Positions 17,701-27,000 of a stretch of DNA of 64,000 nt are shown here, piece after piece. Both the position numbers and the translations under genes were made by a program. Every line of letters starts with the position of its first letter. The stretch's first letter is position 1. This DNA comes from an uncultured Myxococcales bacterium (GTDB lineage Bacteria > Myxococcota_A > UBA9042 > DTJE01), in contig CAIZWN010000068.1 in the NCBI GenBank assembly GCA_903936705.1, forward strand, positions 62,001-126,000, read 5' to 3'. The notes beneath the pieces are model-generated. The model ran no database searches. It was not told where the DNA came from and saw only the letters and a program-made list of their open reading frames with translations.

Positions 17701-19766
17701 CAGTACACGGCGACGAGGTCCAACGGCCCCGGGCCGGTAGCCAGATCGCCGTGGACCCCCGAGGAAACCGGCCCGCCGAACGACACCACCCCGTTCGTTG
17801 ATACCCAGAACTGCGTCCGGGAAGCACCTCCGCCCATGGGGAACCCGAAGCCGATGTCGAACGGACCGGCCGCCGCTTCGTCCCCGTCGATGCCCGTGTC
17901 GGTCCCCACCCCGGCGATATCCTCGAACAAGGCGGAGGAACGCCCGAACGACGCGCCGTCCTCGCATCCGTCGCGGGTGCAGACCAGCCCGTCGTCGCAG
18001 GTCACGGGTGCAGTCCCGTCGCACGCCCCCGACACGCACGTGTCGCCCGAGGTGCAGGCCCGCCGGTCGTCGCAAGGCGTCCCGTCGGGGGCGTCGGTCC
18101 AATTGCACACGCCTGTCTGGCACGATGTGACCGTACAGGGATCGTCCGACCCGAGGCCGCAGGACTGGCCATCAGGGAGCGGATCGTGCAGGCACGCCCC
18201 GCCGCGGCAGGCGTCGACCGTACACGACTCGAAGTCGGAGGAGCAGAGGGTCCCTTCGGGGAGCGGATCGTGCACGCAGGCGCCTTCGCGGCAGACGTCG
18301 GTGGTGCACTCGCTGCCGTCGTCGCCGCAGGACGTGCCTGCCGGCAGGGGTTCATGGAAGCAGGCGCCGGCCCGGCATTCGTCCAGCGTACAGTCGTTCC
18401 AGTCCTCGTCGCAGGCCGTGCCGTCGGGTTCGATAGCCTGGCAGGTACCGTTCACGCATGCGTCACGGGTGCAGGAATTGCCGTCCGCAACGCAGGGGGC
18501 CACGTTGAACTCGTGCCGGCAGATCCCGTCAGGGCACACGTCGTCGGTGCAGGGATTGCCGTCGTCACAGGCCGCCGGGCAGGCACTGATCCGCACCGTG
18601 CGCTCGGCCGTTCCTGCCGGCGTCCAGTTGTCGGACGCCCGTATGGTCACGTCCCACGTCCCCACGGTCCCGTCTAAAGGCGTCCATAGCAGCGTCGCGG
18701 TCGTCGCATCGAAGGTCGCGCCCGGCAGCGCCGCCAGGCCCCTCACGTCCCAGGTCAGCGGATCCCCGTCCGGTTCCACCACCGGAATCGGCAGGACCAG
18801 TTCGGCCCCCGGCACCAGCACCACGGACGGCATCCAGTCGATAACAGGCGCCCGGTTTCGGACGATCCGGTAGGCGCACGAACCGAATTCCGAATCGCCG
18901 TACCGGATGCGGAAGAACCCCTTTTCGCCCCAGCCTTCGCCATACGAATTCTTGGCGATGAAGGCCTGTTGCGCGTCGTCGTACCCGATCACCTCGACTG
19001 CGTGGTTCCCCTCGACAAAGCCCCACACGTGCTGGTACACCCCGCCGCCGTAGCCCACGAAATCCTCGTAGACGGTCATGCAGGTGGTCGTCGGCCCGTC
19101 CTGCAGTGCGGCCCTCAGCGCGTCCACGTCGTTCGGAACGGCCTCGATCCCACGGGCCCTGAAGGTCCGGCGATCCCAGTCCCGGCACTTGTCCTCGCAG
19201 GGCAGCGATTTTGCCGCAAACGGGAAGCACGCTTCGTCGACGACCCCGTTCCCGGCGAGGTAGGCCATGGCCTCGTCCACCCACCCGCCCCTGCAGTCAC
19301 CCCCGCGACTGCACGACAGCACGTCCTGCTCTGATCGGTCGAACTCCAGGTTCGGTGTCTGCTGCTGGATCAGGAAGGCCGACTCGAAGGTCGCGGTGGA
19401 TGCGAAGGCCCAGCACCCGGAGCATCCGCTCTGGTTCCGGATGCCGGTGACGTAGGACGCCCCGTTGATATCGCGCCAGTCGATACGCGGCGGCAGCACG
19501 CCTCGGGCAGGCGCCCGGAAGGTGCCGATGGACGGGTTCACGCGGGTCGGCAGGAACGCCCCGATCAGGCCCGAACGCGCCTCGGGAGTCAGGCGCCACA
19601 CCGGGTTGTCGACCGGAAACCATTGTGCGTGGGCATCGCGGATGGCGGCGCGGATCGCGTCGAGGTCAGATCCCTGGGCGACCGCCAGACGCGGGATGCC
19701 CAGCAGGATCAACGGCAGCAGGCACGCGGCGACCCGCCCAATGCTGCCCACGCGCCTCCAACCCAT
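14751..19766 (-). CDS. secreted multidomain papain-type cysteine protease, Cys-rich, MYXO-CTERM-like tail
   Basis: 1671 residues. A signal peptide (ending LAVAQ) precedes a C1A papain domain at about residues 90-310. Catalytic Cys118 is in GCSGCWAFAS, His in GNHAVEVIGYD and Asn in KNSYGEGWGEKG. Next come an Ig/cadherin-like segment (PVVEPDGDPLTWDV), many CDDGxxCT-type disulfide modules, and two copies of a nidogen-like domain (LFEDIAGVGTD, FEDISATGALVGTD). Near the C-terminus GGCDTGRPHP, a hydrophobic helix and RRFRG resemble a MYXO-CTERM sorting tail, but about 26 more residues follow. ATG 19766 has a GGGGG site. Likely surface-anchored or released; the substrate is unknown. Confidence 0.8.
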   Translation of the reverse strand: MGWRRVGSIGRVAACLLPLILLGIPRLAVAQGSDLDAIRAAIRDAHAQWFPVDNPVWRLTPEARSGLIGAFLPTRVNPSIGTFRAPARGVLPPRIDWRDINGASYVTGIRNQSGCSGCWAFASTATFESAFLIQQQTPNLEFDRSEQDVLSCSRGGDCRGGWVDEAMAYLAGNGVVDEACFPFAAKSLPCEDKCRDWDRRTFRARGIEAVPNDVDALRAALQDGPTTTCMTVYEDFVGYGGGVYQHVWGFVEGNHAVEVIGYDDAQQAFIAKNSYGEGWGEKGFFRIRYGDSEFGSCAYRIVRNRAPVIDWMPSVVLVPGAELVLPIPVVEPDGDPLTWDVRGLAALPGATFDATTATLLWTPLDGTVGTWDVTIRASDNWTPAGTAERTVRISACPAACDDGNPCTDDVCPDGICRHEFNVAPCVADGNSCTRDACVNGTCQAIEPDGTACDEDWNDCTLDECRAGACFHEPLPAGTSCGDDGSECTTDVCREGACVHDPLPEGTLCSSDFESCTVDACRGGACLHDPLPDGQSCGLGSDDPCTVTSCQTGVCNWTDAPDGTPCDDRRACTSGDTCVSGACDGTAPVTCDDGLVCTRDGCEDGASFGRSSALFEDIAGVGTDTGIDGDEAAAGPFDIGFGFPMGGGASRTQFWVSTNGVVSFGGPVSSGVHGDLATGPGPLDLVAVYWDDLECFRDAGCRATYLMLGAAPDRRLVIQWQGARLYGVPGSALAMQAVLHEDGGIDLRFGDLVAASGRTAAIGFLDASGRGVAYSVDHSMVGPGLSLRYDPAATYTCTILADEGICVIGGVCRSGGDQHPSDPCLACDDGASWLAWSPAPGGACDDGDPCTWGDTCQTGSCLGAAHDCASDDPCWTGVCDGGGQCRWTATVAPCDDGNACTMSDVCVNGMCAGAPLSEGSPCEDGRACTTGDRCTSGACVGAAPPTCDDGLDCTLKGCDDGPGFVPVDGPFEDISATGALVGTDSVQPTLVPVPLRFDFPFLGSIRTVAWPSPWGALRLTGTTDTPDDPGAAPSGLCPPDPRLPDGLVAAYWTDLYCDPAEGCQIRWQVLGTAPDRRLVVQWTRARQGGEAGTSLTFQVALFEGGAIELRYLKAVGMNGDRAAAGIQAGTGGFARGARLACTGAWTSAGKGYRYDPGRAWTCRFTPVEGACVVDGTCHADGDADPSNPCRVCRRGETAWAWSLAACDDGDPCTQGESCHLGDCRGTPNECRPTACQKTSICDGSGGCITEPRPAGSSCGAAWCDGDRFQDAPGCDGEGACVPGTMRECAPFGCRDGACLDACTGPKDCAIGARCVLAKGACQAPAQDGESCTADDDCLGGHCENGFCCPFGDCCASPLDCQATGSGDPSCADPATCQSTFRPAFCTQDGRCEAGDPVDDDSGCGNTVRQDCGWYRDHTCDGSADQAIFACPTTCAGDPDCDADALCESGACVPRDNDGATCAGDGDCGSGHCRNGTCCASGDCCKSAGDCPAGYQIAPTCDQPSRCQGWHGRATCTVRFQCLMVREDDDSACGASDGPDCGPYAAQPCTGAPAQLFTICATSCATSQECNRDTATCVDGTCRHVATRADEVGLLDADDASADTGAPDDNGGEHHRSGGCDTGRPHPAVPVMMLALLWIVGALRRFRGIVGIVSQQLACKAQAAFTVARGRYR

Positions 19767-19845
19767 GCGAATCCCCCTGGATTTCCCGCCCGACAAGGCA
19801 AGCCTCCGGAACCGTCGGACCCCAGTCAAGGACGGACGGTTGCCG

Positions 19846-19931
19846 GAGTGTAAGACACATTAACCACAAAACGTCATAGTTGGCCAGGTATCAAGGGGGC
19901 TGAACCCGACACCCTGGCCGTCGAAATCCTG
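19846..19931. repeat. direct repeat R2b
   Basis: 86 bases, ~87% identical to 12481-12566. It lies about 80 bases upstream of the protease start on the minus strand, so it may contribute to that gene's leader or promoter. No convincing -35/-10 pair was found in it. The gap 19767-20156 contains only this repeat and repeat C3. Confidence 0.75.
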
Positions 19932-20088
19932 GCTCCCAGAACCTCATTCCGGGAAATTCCGGGAGATCTCGCACCTGACGCCCCCTCGCGAACGCAGTTG
20001 TCCATCAACCGGTGAAAGCCGGGAACGCTGGCCGTGGCCTTTAGGTCATTCGCAGGTCCGCCGCGCTGATTAAGGAAGGTGGCCTTGC

Positions 20089-20200
20089 TGGCCGAGGCCG
20101 CTGATCAAATCCGGAAGACGTTCGCCTGAAGTCTCTGCCAAACCGCCGGATTCTACCTACGATTCCTCGGCAAACGACTCGTGGATCTCGTTGAAGCGAG
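20089..20200. repeat. direct repeat C3 (right border of the 11-kb insertion)
   Basis: Matches C1 (8884-8996). The left part encodes an aminotransferase-like C-terminus, LAEAADQIRKTFA and stop, without the rest of that gene. The right part, bases 20155-20200, is the true 3' end of the HD-GYP gene and is identical to C1 over 46 bp. The two gene tails converge with a 27-base spacer here and 28 bases in C1. Confidence 0.85.
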
Positions 20201-21674
20201 GCGTTACCCGCCTGAACGCATCCAGCAACATCGGGTCAAAGTGGCTGGGGATGATGCGACCATCGCCGCGCAGGATGCATTCGCTGGCGTACCTATGGGC
20301 CATGGCAGCCTTGTAAGGACGGACACTGCGCAGGGCGTCGTAGACGTCTGCCAGTTTGACGATGCGTCCCTCGATGGGGATCTGGTCGCCCTTCAACGCC
20401 CGCGGGTAGCCCGTCCCATCCCAGCGTTCGTGGTGCGTCAGTGCGATCGTCGCGGCCTGTGCCAGGCGGGGATGTTCGCCCAGGATGCGGGCTCCATGCC
20501 ACGTATGAGCCTTCATTACCTCGTATTCGTCGTCGGTCAGGCTGGCCGGCTTCTTCAGGAGGTCCATGGAAATCTGGATCTTTCCGACGTCGTGCAACTG
20601 CGCCTGCACCTGGATGGTCCGCACGAACGTGGGCGGCATGCCAACAATAACAGCAAGTTCGCGGCTGTAGGAGTTGACCCGCTGCAGGTGCGCCGCCACG
20701 TCGGGATCGGTCGCCTCGGCAACACGTGACAACGCCCGGATCGTGTATTCGAACGCCTCCTCGATCTCGCGCGCCGAGACCGAAACGCGACGCACGAACT
20801 CCCAGTGCAGCGCAAACCCGCGGACCACCTCGGCGTCCAGCGAATCCACGCCGCCAGGATAGTTCACCGCGGCAAGGGCGGCGCCAGGCGTGACGCAGTA
20901 GGCGATGTTGCGAACCTCGTCGGTCACCGGTGCCAGGCATTGCAGGAAACAGCGCACCCACATTGGGGGGGAATTTCCATCCGACGTGCTCCAGGTCCCG
21001 ACTACCGGCTGGACGTACGAGACCGGGGATTCGTCCTGGCCTTCGCTTTCCAGCCTGGCCTCGACCTCGCGCAGCGAGGACAGGAACAGGCGTCCTTCGA
21101 ATCCCTTGCCGACCCGATCCAGCGCCACGATGACATCGGGTACCCGCCCGGCACTGCTGGCCGAACGCAACTGTTCCACCAGCGCGGGCAAAGGGTCCGG
21201 GGCCAGGGTACCCATGGCGTTCATTTCGGCCAGGTGAACCTCGGCCGTGCGTCCCAGTGCCGTCAGCTTGCTGAACGACTCGTCCAGACGCTCCTGGAGG
21301 ATCCGGGTGCGGATCAGACTGCGAACGCGGGCCACCAGTTCTGCACGACCAGCCGGCCGCGTCAGGAAGTCGGCCGCGCCCAGTTCCAAGGCGCGGATCC
21401 TGGTTGGTTCCTCGCCCAGGGCGCTCATGCACAGCACCGGAGTGTCGCCAGCCCGCGGGGTCCCCTTGACCGCCTGAAGCACGCCGAACCCGTCCAATCC
21501 GGGCAGCACAAGATCCAGAATCATCAGGTCGAACACCTCGTTCCGGAAGAACTCGACGGCAGCCTCTCCGGTGTCGGCCTCGACGATCTCGTATTTTTCG
21601 GCCTCGAGGATTGCCCGGATCAGGATGCGGTTCTGGAACGAGTCATCGACCAGCAGGATCCGGATCTGACGCAT
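20157..21674 (-). CDS. response regulator with HD-GYP domain (cyclic-di-GMP phosphodiesterase)
   Basis: 505 residues. An N-terminal receiver domain (LLVDDSFQNR, phospho-acceptor in LMILDLVLPGLDG) covers residues 1-125. A middle region of about 180 residues of unknown type follows. The C-terminal HD-GYP domain carries QLHDVGKI, HTWHGARIL and HHERWDGTGYPRAL, all metal and GYP residues present. RpfG-type enzymes cleave c-di-GMP. The start at 21674 gives a canonical receiver N-terminus; an earlier in-frame start would overlap the kinase stop. It follows the kinase gene by 31 bases, suggesting a cognate pair. Confidence 0.85.
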   Translation of the reverse strand: MRQIRILLVDDSFQNRILIRAILEAEKYEIVEADTGEAAVEFFRNEVFDLMILDLVLPGLDGFGVLQAVKGTPRAGDTPVLCMSALGEEPTRIRALELGAADFLTRPAGRAELVARVRSLIRTRILQERLDESFSKLTALGRTAEVHLAEMNAMGTLAPDPLPALVEQLRSASSAGRVPDVIVALDRVGKGFEGRLFLSSLREVEARLESEGQDESPVSYVQPVVGTWSTSDGNSPPMWVRCFLQCLAPVTDEVRNIAYCVTPGAALAAVNYPGGVDSLDAEVVRGFALHWEFVRRVSVSAREIEEAFEYTIRALSRVAEATDPDVAAHLQRVNSYSRELAVIVGMPPTFVRTIQVQAQLHDVGKIQISMDLLKKPASLTDDEYEVMKAHTWHGARILGEHPRLAQAATIALTHHERWDGTGYPRALKGDQIPIEGRIVKLADVYDALRSVRPYKAAMAHRYASECILRGDGRIIPSHFDPMLLDAFRRVTPRFNEIHESFAEES

Positions 21675-21705
21675 CGAAATTCCCCCAAAGTTGCCCAGGG
21701 TTTCA

Positions 21706-23037
21706 TCACGCAGCAGAAGCTGGACCATACGGCAGTTCGACGGTATTTGTTCCTCCGTCCGGCGTGCTCTTGAATTCGATACGACCGCCGTGCAGTTCGA
21801 TCAGGCGATGCGCCAGCGACACTCCGAAGCCAGGGGCACGCCGTGAGGCTGCGTCGCTGGGCAGATGTGTCGAACCCGGACGGCTCCAGCCGATTCTGAT
21901 GACTATGTTTTCATCGCGAACTCCGGCCGACATGAATACCCTACCACCCGCCCCACTGCTGCGAGTGGCCTGGATACCCAGGTTGAACAGTGCCTGCTTC
22001 AGCTTCCTTGCGTCTGCTCGAATGGGACGCTCGGCGTCCGGATGGACCGACCATTCGACCTGGACTCGCGACGTCGTTGCGACCTGGCCCAGCTGGGCTG
22101 CAGCAGCCTCAAGGATCTGTCTTGGAAAACAGTCCTGGACGTCCAGGACCGTCCGACCGGATTCCACGCGGGTCAGTTCGACGACATCATCGATAACGTC
22201 CAGCAATTGGCGGCCCGACTGCCAGATGTGTCCCAGGTGTTCCTTCTGGCGATCGTTCAGAGGCCCATACAACTCGTCCTTCAGGACCTCGGCAAACCCA
22301 AGGATGGCGGTCAGGGGCGAACGCAATTCGTGGGACATGTGGCTAAGGAACTCGCTCTTGAACCTGGATGCCTCGGCAAGCTGGGCGTTTGCGGTCGCGA
22401 ATTCCTCGTTTCTGCGGGCGATTTCGGCAGTTCTGCGCAGGATTGTAGCCTCCAGATCTGCGGCGTGGGCAGCCAGTATGTCGGACTGGAGGCAGTTTTC
22501 CAGCGCCACGGAAGAGACCTCGGCAAAAACGGAGAACATCGTCTGGCGCATGGGCGTGAAGAAGCCATCGCGATCACTGTACAGGGCCAGCGCGCCGACG
22601 AGTGTACCGTCAGGTTTCTTCAAGGGAAGAGCCGCAACCGATCGGTATCCACGAACAAGGGCCTGGTCGCGCCAGGAGGCTAACGTGGGATCATCAATCG
22701 AATTCAGAACGGCAATTCGGCCGGTGCGCAGTGCCGTGCCCACTGGACCTCGGCCAGTCGAGGACTCGTCTGCCGTCACCTGTATGGCCTGAAGATAACC
22801 GTTTTCGGCCCCCCAGGATGCAGCCGGGATGACCTTGAGGCTTGGGGTTTCGATCAGCGCAACCCAGCCCATGACAATACCCGGCAGACCTTCTCCGGCT
22901 GCGCAAAGGACCTTGAAGACGGCATCGGCAGATCGTTCCTGCGAAACCCTAACGGCTGTTTGTGCCAGTGTGACCGCCGACGCGATCAGTTCGTCGCGTT
23001 CGGCGCCGGAGGCTGCAAGTTCTTCTAAATCGTTCAA
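21706..23037 (-). CDS. GAF-domain sensor histidine kinase with degenerate ATP-binding domain
   Basis: 443 residues. A GAF sensor domain (about 20-180) and a short coiled coil lead to HisKA with an intact H-box HMSHELRSPLTAILG near residue 235. The HATPase region is unusual. The N-box position reads ALFNLGIQATR, where NLxxNA is expected, and the G1 DxGxG motif is replaced by IRIGWSRPGS; the G2-like GFGVSLAH and the closing HGGRIEF remain. This suggests loss of or weak kinase activity. It lies just upstream of the HD-GYP regulator on the same strand. Confidence 0.8.
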   Translation of the reverse strand: MNDLEELAASGAERDELIASAVTLAQTAVRVSQERSADAVFKVLCAAGEGLPGIVMGWVALIETPSLKVIPAASWGAENGYLQAIQVTADESSTGRGPVGTALRTGRIAVLNSIDDPTLASWRDQALVRGYRSVAALPLKKPDGTLVGALALYSDRDGFFTPMRQTMFSVFAEVSSVALENCLQSDILAAHAADLEATILRRTAEIARRNEEFATANAQLAEASRFKSEFLSHMSHELRSPLTAILGFAEVLKDELYGPLNDRQKEHLGHIWQSGRQLLDVIDDVVELTRVESGRTVLDVQDCFPRQILEAAAAQLGQVATTSRVQVEWSVHPDAERPIRADARKLKQALFNLGIQATRSSGAGGRVFMSAGVRDENIVIRIGWSRPGSTHLPSDAASRRAPGFGVSLAHRLIELHGGRIEFKSTPDGGTNTVELPYGPASAA

Positions 23038-23148
23038 TACTGGCCTCGCTAATACAGGTAGCTAACCCGCGAATACTAGCACGACATAATAGTAAAGGTT
23101 GAGTTGGTTACCGGTGCGTCGGGGCCCAAGGCAAGGAATCGACAGCCT

Positions 23149-23799
23149 TCAATCTCCGGCAGGGCCGGACCCGGCGGAATCGGCGCCAACCAGTACCGCC
23201 AACAGTCGGTCGGATGCAGCCTGGGCTCGCGTGATGTCCTTGGAGACGCGACGCTGGAATGCATTGAATGCGATGACTGCCGGAATGGCCACGAACAGCC
23301 CGGCGGCAGTGGCGATCAGCGCTTCCGAGATGCCTGCCATCACTACGTTCGCGCCGCCTTTGACATCCAGGGAAAGGTCGTGGAACGAGCGGATGATGCC
23401 AAGTACGGTCCCGAAAAGACCGATGAATGGGGCGTTGTTGCCAAGCGTGCCCATGAATGCCAGCCGTCGATCCAGGCGCTGGGCTTCCACCAGCAGTGCT
23501 GCAGAAACCATTCGTTCGGCGGCATTCCTGCCCTTGCGGGCACCCTGTACGCCAGCCCTAAGAACGTCGGCCTCGGGACCTGGCCACGCCCTCAGAACCT
23601 CGGCCAGTCCGGAGGTGTCGCCTGCGTGCAGCAGTGGATCGACGCGAGCCAGAAGCTTGTCCCAGGCCAGCCGGTTTCCCCTGAAGAACAGGATGCGTTC
23701 GATCATCAGGGCTACCGATGCCACCGACAACCCGATCAGCGTGTAAAGCACCCACTCGGTGCCCAGCAGGGTGACCTGCATCAACCGTTCAACCAGCAT
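23149..23799 (-). CDS. MotA/TolQ/ExbB-family proton channel protein
   Basis: 216 residues with three predicted transmembrane segments. The conserved block GTLGNNAPFIGLFGTVLGII and the later ISEALIATAAGLFVAIPAV carry the Thr/Ala pattern of ExbB/TolQ. These proteins form a pentameric inner-membrane channel that uses proton flow to energise TonB or TolA-like partners. ATG 23799 follows AGGAG, which is why it is preferred over an upstream in-frame start. No ExbD/TolR or TonB gene is next to it in this window, so its partner must be elsewhere. Confidence 0.8.
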   Translation of the reverse strand: MLVERLMQVTLLGTEWVLYTLIGLSVASVALMIERILFFRGNRLAWDKLLARVDPLLHAGDTSGLAEVLRAWPGPEADVLRAGVQGARKGRNAAERMVSAALLVEAQRLDRRLAFMGTLGNNAPFIGLFGTVLGIIRSFHDLSLDVKGGANVVMAGISEALIATAAGLFVAIPAVIAFNAFQRRVSKDITRAQAASDRLLAVLVGADSAGSGPAGD

Positions 23800-23958
23800 C
23801 GGCAACTCCTGCCAGTGTTCCCCGAGGACGCGATTCCCGAAGGGGCGCACGCACAATAGGGATTCGATCGTGTCCGGTCAAGGTTTCCCTGCCAGCCTGG
23901 AAGCAGCACGAAAGAGTTGAGGTTCGTGCGATTTTCGTGCCTTTGGCGTCGGCATCGC

Positions 23959-23964
23959 TATAAT
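23959..23964 (+). promoter_or_regulatory. possible -10 element upstream of the cytochrome operon
   Basis: A perfect TATAAT lies about 110 bases upstream of the 36-haem cytochrome start, in the divergent gap after the ExbB gene. No good -35 element is visible at 16-18 bases, so activator dependence is possible. Confidence 0.3.
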
Positions 23965-24075
23965 CGCCCGGAACCATCCGATTTCGGGTAGTCAGGTGTG
24001 TTTGTTGATCGGCAAAGCGGTGTCTTACGGTTTCGGATGGAATCTGGCGGCATGGCATGTCGCGGGAGGTTGCTG

Positions 24076-27000
24076 ATGGCACGACGGATCGCGCTGGTAC
24101 TCGTCGGGGTTTCACTGCTGATAGGCGGGTGTACTTCGGGACGAGTCGGGGGTGACCTCGGTATATCGCAGGATATTCCGGTTGGCGATGCGGCGTTGCC
24201 CTATTGTGCAGGTTGCCACGGGACCGAATTTCCATGGAACCCGCCTCCCGACAGCCAAGGCAACGTGGACCAGTCCTTCCGGGGCGTGGGTGTCCATTCG
24301 TTGCATCTTGCCGGCGGGTTTGGTGCGAAGGTAACCTGTGACACGTGCCACGTGGTTCCGAATCGCGTCGATGCTGTGGGGCACATCGACAGCACACTTC
24401 CGGCGGAAGTGACGTTCAAGGGGCGGGCGATCCTGGATGAACTTCCTGCGGCGACCACCTCGCCTAATGGCGACTCGAAATCGGTTTTGAAGTGCGAGAA
24501 CGTCTACTGCCACGGCGCCTCCCTGGACGGCGGAACCGCGACCGAGCCCGAGTGGAATGCTGCCGAATCCTCGAAATTCGGGGCTTGCGGCGCCTGCCAT
24601 GGGATCCCGGTGACGAAGTTGCGTTCGGGCGCCGGGCATACGAGTTCCAAGAACTGTTCTGTTTGCCACGACGAGGTTGTGGGGGCAGGGAACGCCATAA
24701 TCGATTCATCGAAGCACGTTGATGGGATCGTCCAGGTCAAGGCCATTGGTACGTGCAATGCATGCCACGGAAATGCCGACAACCCGGCGCCCCCGGTGGA
24801 CACGAATGGCTTGTCCGATACCTCGGAGGTGTCGGTTGGAGCACATCAGGCACACGTCAAGGGTTCATCCGGCAATTTCGCGGTGGTCGCGTGCGACGCG
24901 TGCCATTTGAAGCCGTCGAGCGTCGATGACCCTGGTCATAATGACGGGAAGGCTGACGTCGCTTTCAAGGGAATTTCGATTGCTGACGGCGCCGTACCTG
25001 CATGGGGCCGCGACTCGGCAACCTGTTCCGGTACCTACTGCCACGGCGCGACGTTGCGAGGCGGGACCAACACCACTCCCAAGTGGACCGTGGTGGACGG
25101 GTCCCAGGCCAAGTGCGGGTCCTGCCACGGGGCGCCGCCGCCTTCACCGCATGCCTCACAGCCCAATTGTTCGATGTGCCATTCAGAAACGGCTGGTTGG
25201 GACGGCACCAAGGCCACTATCGCGCACCCAGACAAGCACATGAACGGGACTGTCGAGGTTCAGACGGCGACCGAGTGCAACGCCTGCCATGGCAGTGAGA
25301 CAAGCGCCGCGCCTCCGACCGACCCGCAGGGGCGATCGGATACGACTCTGGTGACTGTCGGTGCGCACCAGTCCCACCTGAATGCGACGCTTGGAAAACC
25401 AGTGGCTTGCAAGGCGTGTCACACGGTTCCGATGGACGTCGGCGACGCGGGCCACAAGAACGGCAAGGGCGACGTGGCGTTCAAGGACCTGTCTGTTTTG
25501 GATGGCGCAGCCCCCTCGTGGGACGAAACCGCCGCGACCTGCGCTGGAACATACTGCCACGGAGCGACCCTGTCCGGCGGCGCAAATACGACACCCAAGT
25601 GGACCGTGGTTGGTGGCGACCAGGCAAAGTGCGGAAACTGCCATGGGCTGCCGCCGTCGTCTCCGCACCCGGCTGACGACCAGTGCGCGCAGTGCCACGG
25701 CGACGTGATAAACGAGGATGGTTCCTTCAAGGACGCTTCGCGGCACATCGACGGCACTGTGGACCTGTCGTCGGGCGTCGCCTGCAACACGTGTCATGGA
25801 AACACGGGCAATGCGGCGCCGCCCGAGGACACGACCGGTTCGTCCGATACGGCGAAGGTGTCTGTTGGTGCCCACCAGTCGCACGTAAAGGGCGCGTCAG
25901 GGGATTTCGCGCTGGTTACTTGCGATGCCTGCCACCCCAAGCCGTCGAAGGTGGGTGACCCGGGTCACATGGATGGCAAGGTCGATGTAGTCTTCAAGGG
26001 AACGTCGGTGGCCGATGGCGTCGTGCCGTCCTGGAATCGCGATACCGCGACATGCGCCACCACCTACTGTCACGGATCGACAATCGGTGGCGGGACCAAC
26101 ACTGCTCCCAAGTGGACCACGCTGGACGGGACCCAGGCGGAATGCGGCGCCTGCCATTCATTGCCGCCGCCCAGCCCGCACCCGATTACCAACCTCGCCT
26201 GCTTTACGTGCCACAACGCGACCATCGGTCCCGATGGTTCAATCCTGCATCCCGAGAACCACGTGAACGGCATCGTTGATGTGGCTGACACGTCGAAGTG
26301 CAATTCCTGCCATGGGAACGCCGACAACAACGCGCCGCCGCAGGACCTGTCCCGTGGTACCGACACGTCGTTCGTGACAGTCGGGGCGCACCAGAAGCAT
26401 CTGAAGGCGACGGACGGACTTTCGACCCCTGTCGCCTGCACGTCCTGCCACAAGGTGCCTCAGACGTTCAACGACGCCGGGCACGTGGACACCCCCAGTC
26501 CGGCCGAGGTCACGTTCAGCGGCCTGGCCACGAACGGCGGTCAGGCGCTGTCATGGAACAGGACGACTGCTGTGTGCACCAACGTCTACTGCCACGGGGC
26601 AACGCGAAAGGGTGGCGATCACAAGAATCCGGTCTGGACCAACCTTGACGGGTCGCAGATCGAATGCGGATCCTGTCACGGGGCGCCGCCGCCTTCGCCG
26701 CACCCGGCGCAAACCAATTGTTCGATGTGCCATCCAGAAACGGCTGGTTGGGACGGCACCAAGTCGACAATCGCGTTCCCTGACAAGCATATCAACGGAA
26801 CTGTCGAGTACCAGTTGTCCACGGCCTGCAACGCCTGCCATGGAAGCTCGACCAGTTTCGCTCCGCCGATGGATACCCATGGGCAGACGGATGTTTCGGT
26901 CGTGACAGTCGGAGCCCACCAGTCGCACCTGAAGGCTACCTTGGGCAAGCCGGTGGCGTGCGCCGAATGCCACGTGGTGCCGGCCAGCGTGGATGATCCG

